A stretch of DNA of 64,000 nucleotides, from NCBI RefSeq assembly GCF_032854445.1, contig NC_088296.1:3807246-3871245 (forward strand). Reading direction: 5' to 3'. A program made the translations under genes and the position numbers. Source of the stretch: Liolophura sinensis. Taxonomy: Eukaryota > Mollusca > Polyplacophora > Chitonida > Chitonidae. Positions 33,612 to 45,123 of this stretch are shown here, one piece after another (positions within the stretch are counted from its first letter, which is position 1; every line of letters starts with the position of its first letter). The notes below the pieces were generated by a model. That model saw only the letters and a program-made list of their open reading frames with translations, ran no database searches and was not told the origin of the DNA.

Positions 33612-36600
33612 GCTGAAGTAATTTTTGGGAAACTGGTAAATTTCTTAAAATAAGGCATTCGCATATATAGCCTAGAGTTAAAAGTTAACCCTGCTAACCA
33701 TTGTAGTGTATAAATGTGTAAAAGCATATCGAGGGATTTACCTCCCCTCCTGAGATCACGTGCATTTCTCTGAACTAAGTGTTTTCTGTTTCAGACTGCG
33801 TAGTTTTGTGGGTGTTGTAAAGCACGGTATATTTGTGTTGACAGGTAAGTCATGTAAGATTGAGTACGTCTATTTTTATGGCGGGATGTTTCTATCAGGT
33901 GAGGATGTGATATCGACAGTATTTAACTGGTCGAGTTTTGCTCAGATGGATACAAAGTAGACATGCGACTGGGGCGTGTCTTTACATAGACTCTACCCTC
34001 AGCTTGTGGGTAAACCTCTAACACTGTCGATACGCAGTCAGAATATTTCCATCTCCCGGAAAACGACTAATTTTGGTTCATGTTGTTAATTGTGTCGATC
34101 TTGTCACTGTATATACAGGGCGTTGGTACGTAAATTATTACTATGAGGTTCTGAAGCTTTGACCTTGAAAGGCATTATGCAGAGTTATGTTTAAGGTCGA
34201 TTACTGGCGGTGACGTGTCGCCCGTGGCACACAAAGCCAGGAGAGCCCAACCAGGGATCGCTGTTTGTTTACTTGCTTTCTTGTTTTGTTTTTTTTGTTT
34301 CTTTACACGGCTTGCCTGCCTGAACCAAATATCAAAACTTGTATTTTATAAACACCCAGATTTATATATAAGCATGAAGTGACTACGTGTATTATTAACG
34401 CCACAAACAGCAGACATTACAGGCTCCCTTAGTGATATCCGACAATGGAGGGTGTAACTTGACACAGATTAGCCCATCAGGACGGCCATATACCCACATG
34501 CAGGACTGCTGATACATTAGCCAGGGCTGTCTGTGTGATGCTTTAGCAAACACTAACCTACTTCTACAGCCTACAGCTTAGACCAGGGGCTTACACCAGG
34601 CTGATAGGTGTATGTGTCTAGACATGTATGTCACATTCCTGGTGTGCAGCGTCAACTTACGTTTTAAACATTGTATGTTTTATCATAGCCCGAGACCTCG
34701 ATCTAAGGGTGGCTTATATATATACTGATACGCAGGGACCGCTAGCCACCCTTAGCCCAAGAGCTATCTGGACCAGATTCCGGTATAATGCTTACGAAGA
34801 GCTATCCCCTCGTTCAATTCAGATGCATTCGGTCAGCGAGGCGCACATGTGCAGCAGCGGGTGACCTTTCCGTGATATCATATCTTGAAATCTACACTGA
34901 TACTAGAAGTTATCTATGCCTTCAATCAAACATGTGATAGAAAATGAATAAAGATTTAATTTTAGCTGCTTATTTGAAGTATGACCAGACCAGATGTTTT
35001 GAAAAGACCACAGATGGAGGAAATCAAGGCGATATTTTCCGATACAAGTGTATTTTGCCTTCTGCCAACTCGGTTTAGGAAAATTTAATTTCTGTTTTAC
35101 GATTTTATCCATTATAATTTATACACACCTGAATAGTGGTTACCCCCCCCCCCCCCCCTTACCCCTTACATGGTAATAAAGAATTGTTGAGAACGACGTT
35201 AAACCCCAAGCACTCACTCACTCATTTACATGGTAATAAAAAATAATATGAAAGTTTCCGCATGTAGGGCTCTTCGCTGGCGTCGACAACGTATTGGTTG
35301 TCTTTCTTTTTAGTTCGACGTATCCCCTACATTCCATCCTTTCCAGAAATTAACATTCTGACGACTTACCATGCAACTGTTGCTTTCAACAGCAAATGGT
35401 AACAGTCATGGCACCAGATTGCCCTGCATGGTGTCGTTTCTGGACTTCTGGTGTGCATGGCAACATTCTTCAGCAAAAAAAACTATCGAGACCTTCACGT
35501 ACCGTAATGCCTGTGGTGCCCAATTTTAAATGGCGCGAATGTCGAAGGTAACAACCCCCCCCCCCCCCACATCCTTTTCACTGCAAATTTAATCTGACAG
35601 TTTGCACAAACTGTGGGGTTCATCATTTTGCGCCATGGCTTTCTGTCAAATTCGCGTCTCCTCGGTCACATGGCTTTGTGCCTGTCAGAACTAACAGCCA
35701 GCTCATCAAAACATAATGACGTAATGAAAGGTCAGCCACGGATGCGTATAGGCGGGCAGCAATAACACGGTTTAGTAGGTCAGAATGTCGACACGGCATG
35801 TGAGAATAAGTCACAACTGTGAATTATCTTGGATTTACTGGTCGTAAAGGCTACAGAATGTGGAAAAACTTGGCAGAAAAAGAGAGGATGACACGGTGAA
35901 CGTAGTTCCCTGGAGTTTTTCCCTGTTAATGCATGTATTGGTTCATTTTGCGTGGATTTTTGTTGCGCGTAGTTTCTCTGCGCCAGGGTGTTTTTCCATA
36001 CCACTATTTTATCCTGGATGACTCCTCGGCTATGATCTACGCCTAACCCCATATTAAAAGATCACAGCCAAAATCCTAGGCTAGTTTAATCAGCCTTGAT
36101 TGCACGATATAGCAGCACTGTGGTAGTCTTTACTTCTGTGGTTCCTTACAATAACACAATAATTCCTTCACTACCACCATAGTCCAGATGTTTGACCCAA
36201 ATACATGTATCTTATACCTGATGCCCCACCCTTTCTGTTGAAGGTGTTTGCGAATTGGCTGGTCTTACCTTTAAATCAACAGACTCTTGTTTTTGCACAC
36301 CAATGTGCAGTTTATGGATGGAGCTGTATAAAGGTGTCATCACCGTCAAACACGTCTGGCCAAACTGGTTTGATTAGATCTTTGTCAAAAAAATGTCAGG
36401 TACATGATAAATGCAAGAATCACCAAATGTCTAACTAAACAGTTATTTCCTGTCAGGGAAGCGAGGCGCTCAAACTCTCATATACCATATGTATAGTAAT
36501 GCTTCTTCAGCAAAAGCGACAAAAATACTGTACCCTATATGTTGTTAGGAGAGACGAACAGGCACTTAACTGCAGATGGAGACTGTACTGTGTTGAAATT

Positions 36601-36667
36601 TTATACTTTCGTAAATGGGAGAACCTGTATTGGTGTCAGTCTAAGTAATTAGCTGGTTTTATTTCAG
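33612..36667. other. Upstream flank of the TRIM-like gene, unit B
   Basis: Collinear with 11868-14768 of unit A apart from the insertion at 34884-35227 and the loss of about 0.1 kb near 36160. No protein-coding gene recognised. The candidate untranslated exon (33795-33844) keeps both splice-site-like borders. Confidence 0.4.
34884..35227. mobile_element. Unit B-specific insertion containing a SINE tail
   Basis: Unit A reads directly from CGTGATATCATATC through a C-rich run to TTACATGGTAATAAAAAATA (about 13130-13180). Unit B has about 0.3 kb more, including a poly-C run, a duplicated TTACATGGTAATAAAGAATT and at 35184-35222 the plus-strand SINE tail ACGTTAAACCCCAAGCACTC. The TTACATGGTAATAAA on both sides of the tail may be a target-site duplication. 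Confidence 0.65.
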
Positions 36668-39600
36668 TGAAAAACCAAGCGTGTAATGGCTGAAAGCAAG
36701 GAAAATCGTGAAGAAGTTCCCACATGCCCGATATGTGTGGAAACATTCCGGAAACCAGTAACGTTACCTTGTCAGCACAGTTTTTGCAGGGAGTGTATCG
36801 CTGTGTATGCTGACAAGTCTAAACCTGGACAGACAGATGAGGTCACCTGTAGCACGGGGAGTGAGGGTGTTCACCAGCTGATCTCATGCCCTGTATGTCG
36901 GACACCAACCAGTCTGGGAAGGGAAGGTGCGGCGGGTCTGCCTCCCAACTTTCACCTGGCAGAAAAAGTGGAGAGGTTCTCTTCTGCTGTGAACGTTGAG
37001 GATGACATCCTATATTGTTCTCTGTGTGGTGAGGATAATCAGGCTAAAGCTGTCAAGTTTTGTACCGACTGTTGTTTACTGTATTGTAAAGACTGTCTGG
37101 CTTCTTTTCATCCCATGATGGGGGCTATGAAACGTCACCGGCTGATTTCGTCTCTGGAGTACCTCTCACAGGAAACTTCACAGCGACAGACCAGTGGCAG
37201 GGATGAACAATCAACTCAGCAAGCGTCATGTGCAAGACATGGTCAGCCATTCGGCTTGTACTGTGTACGGTGCCGGCTGGTGATCTGTATGGGGTGTGTG
37301 GTTGACCATCCGAAACACGCTATGCAAGATATACCATCTGCAGCGGAGAATGACAAGGTAATGCGAAAAAGACATTTGTATATCAGCCAACAACCAAAAT
37401 GGATGTTTTGAGTCATTAATCGTAAAGTCAATTCCCAACATAACGATTCATATGAAATTAATACAAAATTACTTCGGAACCATGCAAAGAGAAGTAGTAA
37501 ACACTTTTCAATGATGTTAGAATGAGGTTCTAAGCGAATGACTTACGTCTATAATCAATATAAATGTCATGATTTGGAACTATATATTGACCCATAGTTT
37601 GTAATCTATAGTGAAGAATGGGGCTTTTTGTCCTGTACTGTAGTGAGTCGTTTGAAAGACGAACTTTTTAATGTAGCATTTTTTCCATTACAGCCAGCGG
37701 TCTTGAACAAGACTAGTGAACTGGAGAAAGTGCTACAAGAAACTAAAGAATCACTGTCAGGAGTTACGAGGCTGTACAATAAGATACAGGTTGGTAGTTT
37801 TGATGACACTTGGTCATGTTGATGATTTATTGCATACTTGGTGACTAATTTTTCTTATGAAAATTATAGCTACTCTCAGTGACACAGACGCGATATGCCC
37901 ACCTCAGGCAACTCCAGTAGGTACATCATCGTCGATTATATGCTGTCATAATATCTATATTGTATATACGCACTCCACATATGTGATGGGGACCGGCCCC
38001 GATCGCACAGTTGGTCGAACGTCCACTTCTTGAGCGGTAGACCCTGGGTCAACTCACACCTAAGACTTTAAAAGAGGAAGTTGTAACTTCCTTTCTTGGG
38101 GTTCAGCATGAAGGCGATAGAGTAAGGACTGTTTGACCCGTATCAGTATAATGGCTCGGGCAGGGCGGTTTAATTGTCTTCGGAAAGGCGTTTCAGTGAA
38201 GCAGCACTAAATAAAAGATCGGTGGAAATCCGTCCTGCAACAAGGAGGCACATTACATGCACCTTAAGGATTCCTTCGACATTATAAGGCTGAAAAATTG
38301 TTAAGTACGACGTTAAACCCCAAGCACTATCTCACTGATATGTGATGGGGCGACACCTGGGATTTAAAGACGACTCTTAATCCCAGGGTGACACTCTTGG
38401 TGTTTGAACCAAAGAACTGGTGATCTCCACAGCATAAAGGCTGCACCATCTCACCCTGCTCAGAGCACCAATTGTGATATTGAATTAACGTTTCTGAGTT
38501 GACACATGTACACCGCTAGACTAAAGTGAAATCCCCTCCAGCCAGGAAGTACATTGTAAATACAGTTGTGTGGCGCTGTTATTCCACTCTTGTTACACAG
38601 GCATGTATAATTTCTTGAACACACCTGTAATGGTCTAGATAAGATAATAAACGTTCTTTTTGTTTGTCAGGAAACCCAGAAACTTCACACTCAAGAGGTA
38701 GAAAGGGCTTATTGTGCAGCCTTGGAAGCATTACAAGCCTGGAAACAACAGTCCTTAGATGGCATAAAAACCCGCTATTCACAGTGGAGTGTGGAGTGTA
38801 GCGCCATTCTCAAACATTTCCAGCTACAGGCTCAGGAAATGGAGAGGATGGTACAGGCTTCCAATGATTTATTAGCGTCAACAGACGTCGAGTTTTTACA
38901 GGTGAGTAAAACATGCACAATCTTTATCATTGGTTCAGCTACCTTCAACAAATTAAATACCTCAGCTAACCACACAGGACAGTGTCAATAATTTGTCAGC
39001 TGCAGACAACATATATAGTTTTCTTACTTGTACTGTCCTTAATCTTGGTTCTGACCACTCATTTGTAAACAAACGTGTGTTGTGTAAGTACACAGAGGCG
39101 TCTTATTTACCATTGTCACATTATTGAACTTGTGAATCATCACCCTTGATTTATGCACAGGTATATTTCATTTAAGGATAAATTTTACTAAAGGCTATTA
39201 TTTTCATAAACATGCCGTAAAATAATCACAAAACAGCTGTAGAAAGGGATACTAAGAGAAAGACCAGAATTAAGCCATTTCTTTATTTTCCTGATATCGT
39301 TGGTTTATATCCCTCTCTTTAGAAGACTTTTACCCTGGTCTTCTGATTTATAGTCCACTATGTATCTTCTCCCCACAGCCGTTACGGTAAGGGGAGATAA
39401 CTCTTGTGTATTTCACTATCATAAAACTTTTTGCTATTATACTTGTGAAATTGACAAAGGATTACTTCTCTTACAGAAGTACCAAATTAAATCATTATCA
39501 CAACTGAGTATTTATACAACAACTAACTTCAAGTTGGTTACTGTTTTGCTTGTAATCGGTAGAACAAACCGTTTCATTTTCAACTATGATTGGGTGATCG

Positions 39601-42600
39601 GGAAATCCTAGGAGGAAAAATTGCACTGTAACAAGCTCCATAGAATTTATTACATTGGAATTTAGAGCTGATTTTGTCAATGTATTTGACTAGGGAATGG
39701 TCTAATTGTTTAAGGGAAGAGCCAATGGCCCCTGTGTACTATAGGGGAGGTAAGACATTTCAGTTATAGCTGCGTTCTTGTTACATGTTGTGGTGAAAGT
39801 ATACCCAAATTCTTCTAAAACTTGGGACAGATATTGGTAGTGTTAAAAATAGAATATTATATTTCTTTACCAGCTTTTTGGAAACGTAAAGATATGAGTA
39901 TGTTGTTCATTACATGGTCTAATCATGTGAGAAAAAAGAAACTCAATAATCCTGCCAGGATTACATATATATTGGCTAAAATGAGCAGACCAGGTGACCC
40001 AGATTTTAGAAGGAAAAGAGTAGGTAAAGAATCTTTGTTTCAGTTATCATTGTTACATAATTGTATATGTATGCTCAAATCTGTTTGTTGACAGGGTTCC
40101 ACGGACTTCACCAAAACGTATGTATAAATATGTTATACTTCTTTAGTTTTTTTATACACGTGCAAATGGCTATTATCAGCAGATGTATTTCTGTAAAACT
40201 GAGTACCAGCGCTGTAGTTTTCCAAAACATGACCCAAGTGTAAAGTATATCTAGTGTTCAAACATACATTTGTTCAGACATACATTTGTTCAGAGAAATG
40301 AGACCTAACCTGCTAGGAAAAGTACACTGTACATCGTGACATTTTCAGGACTGTGTGGTACACAGGATTACCACACAACTGTGTCTCTTTGTTTTCTTTC
40401 CTCTTCTCACAGAACTGATGACCAGCTGAATGAGATAAAAGCAGATCTGGAAAAACATGAGGTCAGCAGACAGAAGCTTCTAGATTCTGTACAACATGAC
40501 CAAGTTGTTACTAGACAGGTGACTGTGAAAGAGACAGTACAAGAACGTCAGGACTTAGAAGCAGCAGTCGGTGGGCAAATGTCACCTCTACGTGTTACAA
40601 GTAGGTTCTTATATGTATAAAAGGTATACAGTTGTGTGTGCCCAGAGACCATAGATGACTGCAAGGTTTACACTAGTATGTGCATCAAGGACACAAACAT
40701 AAGTGGAGAAGGCGCACAGTTTATGGGCAAAATACACGGTAGACTGTGTTAAGAAGAAAACAAACCGATATGAGTTGTAACACAATAGGGTGCGCCCAGA
40801 AAACAAATAGTATTCCAAGTGTAACGAAAGTGAGAAATGCTTACAAAAAGCACAGATAGTGTAGGGTGTGAACAAAACACAAACTGATGTCACACTTACA
40901 GTAGGGTGTGGGCAAAGGACACAAAGTAATGCGGTGTACAATAGGGTGTACACAGAAGACACAAACTAAAGTGAGCCATACATTAGGGTGTGCACAAAAC
41001 ATAATTTTATGTCAGGAGTCCATTGAGGCATCCACAACAGATACAAACTAATATGAGGCATACACTAGGGTGAGCAAAATACATACAAACTAATGTGAGA
41101 TATGCAATAGGGTGGGCAAAACAGATACAAACTAATGTGAGGTATGCAATAGAGAGGGCAAAACAGATACAAACTAATGTGAGGTATGCAATGGGGTGGG
41201 CAAAACAGATACAAACTAATGAGAGGTATGCAATAGGCTGAGCAAAACACATACAAACTAATGAGAGGTATGCAGTAGGGTGGGCAAAACACATACAAAC
41301 TAATGAGAGGTATGCAATGGGGTGGGCAAAACAGATACAAACTAATGTGAGGTATGCAATAGAGTGGGCAAAACAGATACAAATTAATGTGAGGCATGCA
41401 ATAGGGTGAGCAAAACAGATGCAAACTAATGAGAGGTATGCAATAGGGTGAGCAAAACAGATGCAAACTAATGTGAGGTATGCAATAGGGTGGGCAAAAC
41501 AGATACAAATTAATGTGAGGCATGCAATAGGGTGAGCAAAACACATACAAACTAATGTGAGGTATGCAATAGGGTGAGCAAAACAGATGCAAACTAATGT
41601 GAGGTATGCAATAGGGTGGGCAAAACAGATACAAACTAATGTGAGGTATGCAATAGGGTGGGCAAAACAGATACAAGCTAACGTGTGGTATGCAATAGGG
41701 TGGGCAAATCAGATACAAACTAATGTGAGGTATGCAATCGGGTGCGCAAAACACATACAAACTAATGTGAGGTATGCAATAGGGTGGGCAAAACAGATAC
41801 AAACTAATGTGAGGTATGCAATAGGGTGGCCAAAACAGATACAAACTAACGTGTGGTATGCAATAGGGTGGGCAAATCAGATACAAACTAATGTGAGGTA
41901 TGCAATAGGGTGCACAAAACACATACAAAATAATGTGAGGTATGCAATAGGGTGGGCAAAACAGATACAAACTAATGTGAGGTATGCAATAGGGTGGCCA
42001 AAACAGATACAAACTAACGTGTGGTATGCAATAGGGTGGGCAAATCAGATACAAACTAATGTGAGGTATGCAATAGGGTGCACAAAACACATACAAACTA
42101 ATGTGAGGTATGCAATAGGGTGGGCAAAACAGATACAAATTAATGTGAGGTGTGCAATAGTATGGGCAAAGCAGATACAAACTAATGTGAGGTATGCAGT
42201 AGGGTGGGCAAAACAGATGCAAACTAATGTGAGGTATGCATTATTGTGGGCAAAAGAAAAATACAAACTAATGTGAGGTATACAGTAAAGTGTGCAGATA
42301 GGATATAAACTAATGTGTGTTGTACAGTATGGTGGGCAAAACACATACAAACTAATGTGAGGTATGCAATAGGGTGAGCAAAACAGATACAAACTAATGT
42401 GAGGTATGCAATAGGGTGGGCAAAACTGATACAAACTAATGTGAGGTATGCAATAGGGTGGGCAAAACAGATACAAACTAATGTGAGGTATGCAATAGGG
42501 TGGGCAAAACAGATACAAGCTAACGTGTGGTATGCAATAGGGTGGGCAAATCAGATACAAACTAATGTGAGGTATGCAATACGGTGCGCAAAACACATAC

Positions 42601-45038
42601 AAACTAATGTGAGGTATGCAATAGGGTGGGCAAAACAGATACAAATTAATGTGAGGTATGCAATAGGGTGGGCAAAACAGATACAAACTAATGTGAGGTA
42701 TGCAATAGAGTGGGCAAAACAGATACAAACTAATGTGAGGCATGGAATAGGGTGAGCAAAACAGATGCAAACTAATGTGAGGTATGCAATAGGGTGAGCA
42801 AAACAGATGCAAACTAATGTGAGGTATGCAATAGGGTGGGCAAAACAGATACAAATTAATGTGAGGCATGCAATAGGGTGAGCAAAACACATACAAACTA
42901 ATGTGAGGTATGCAATAGGGTGAGCAAAACAGATGCAAACTAATGTGAGGTATGCAATAGGGTGGGCAAAACAGATGCAAACTAATGTGAGGTATGCAAT
43001 AGGGTGGGCAAAACAGATACAAACTAACGTGTGGTATGCAATAGGGTGGGCAAATCAGATACAAACTAATGTGAGGTATGCAATAGGGTGGGCAAAACTG
43101 ATACAAACTAATGTGAGGTATGCAATAGGGTGGGCAAAACATACAAACTAATGTGAGGTATGCAATAGGGTGGGCAAAACAGTATTCCAAGTGTAACGAA
43201 AGTGAGAAGTGCTTACAAAAAGTACAGATAGTGTAGGGTGTGAACAAAACACAAACTGATGTCACACTTACAGTAGGGTATGGGCAAAGGACACAAAGTA
43301 ATGCAGTGTACAATAGGGTGTACACAGAAGACACAAACTAAAGTGAGCCATGCATTAGGGTGTGTACAAAACATAATTTTATGTCAGGAGTCCATTGAGG
43401 CATCCACAACAGATACAAACTAATATGAGGCTTACAGTAGGGTGAGCAAAACACATACAAACTAATGAGAAGTATGCAATAGGGTGAGCAAAACACATAC
43501 AAACTAATGTGAGGTATGCAGTAGGGTGGGCAAAACAGATACAAACTAATGTGAGGTATGCAATAGGGTGAGCAAAACACATACAAACTAATGTGAGGTA
43601 TGCAATAGGGTGGGCAAAACAGATACAAACTAATGTGAGGTATGCAATAGGGTGGGCAAAACAGATACAAACTAATGTGAGGTATGCAATAGGGTGGGCA
43701 AAACAGATACAAACTAATGTGAGGTATGCAATAGGGTGGGCAAAACAGATACAAACTAATGTGAGGTATGCAATAGGGTGGGCAAAACAGATACAAACTA
43801 ATGTGAGGTATGCAATAGGGTGGGCAAAACAGATACAAACTAATGTGAGGTATGCAATAGGGTGGGCAAAACAGATACAAACTAATGTGAGGTATGCAGT
43901 AGGGTGGGCAAAACAGATACAAACTAATGTGAGGTATGCATTAGTGTGGGCAAAAGAAAAATACAAACTAATGTGAGGTATACAGTAAGGTGTGCAGATA
44001 GGATATAAACAAATGTGAGTTGTACAGTAGGGTGTGCACAGAAGACACAAACTAATATAGAGATATAAAATAAGGTATGGTACTTGTAAAGTGTACACTG
44101 GGCTCAGAAGTCTAAAGGAAATCAGTAGGCTGTCCTGAGAAATTGAAAGTCTATGCAAGCTACTTATAGCATGGTTTGCTCAGAAATAAAAAAAAAATAT
44201 AGTGTATTCAACAATATGTTATTTTCTGCAAAAAAGGAAAGCACATTGCAGAGTTATATATTAGCAGGTGTACAGTTAGAACAGGACAGATGGTAGTGTA
44301 CCCCTCGGTGTCTGGGTGATATTTACCTCGTGTTCAAATAAGCAAGTGCACTGTTAGAACAGGACACGTGGCAGGGCACGGCATTTTTGCAAATCAGCAG
44401 GTTTACTGTTAATACAGAACAGATAACATATTGTACAACTGAGTGTCTGAGTGATGTTTATCTCATGATTGTGTACAAATCAGTAGGTGTACTGTTAATA
44501 CAGAACAGATAACATATTGTACAACTGAGTGTCTGAGTGATGTTTACCTCATGATTGTGTACAAATCAGCAGGTGTACTGTTAATACAGAACAGATAACA
44601 TATTGTACAACTGAGTGTCTGAGTGATGTTTACCTCATGATTGTGTACAAATCAGTAGGTGTACTGTTAGAAAAGGACAGATAATCTAATGTATCCCTCA
44701 GTGAAATATAAAGAAAGTAACTCAGAATATTGAAGTCAAAATATAAGTCTGTATTTCTGTCACTATGTTTGTGGCATCATCAGGAAATATATATAGTAAA
44801 TAATACTTAGGTTTGTAAACATGTTGGTGCGAAGGTGTACAATGCATGCACGTATAAAGATAAAACAAAGTATGGCAAGTTAGCAGAAAGACAGGAATGG
44901 CTGAGTGTGAATAAGTGAGTGAGTGCTTGGGGTTTAACGTCGTACTCAATGGTTGAGCGTGAATGACATAACATGAAGCTGGTATTGCATGAGAAAGTAC
45001 TGAGGAAAACGGAATAGAATGTACAGTTGAAGAGCCAG

Positions 45039-45123
<85 letters not shown>

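Noticed and set aside
33318-33727. Frames running through the N gap
   Set aside because: Most residues are unknown bases; there is no biological content.
41065-43334. Minus-strand frames of 385 and 429 codons and plus-strand frames of up to 229 codons as repeat-protein genes
   Set aside because: They lie on a 42-bp tandem repeat (14 codons), are open on both strands and in several frames at once, have no signal, splice or family support, and shrink to about 60-150 codons in unit A.
41036-44060. CRISPR-like array
   Set aside because: Monomers are contiguous 42-bp tandem copies with no distinct spacers, in an intron of a eukaryotic gene.
43379-44158. 259- and 194-codon minus-strand frames
   Set aside because: Same 42-bp array read in two different frames; both cannot be coding and neither has other evidence.
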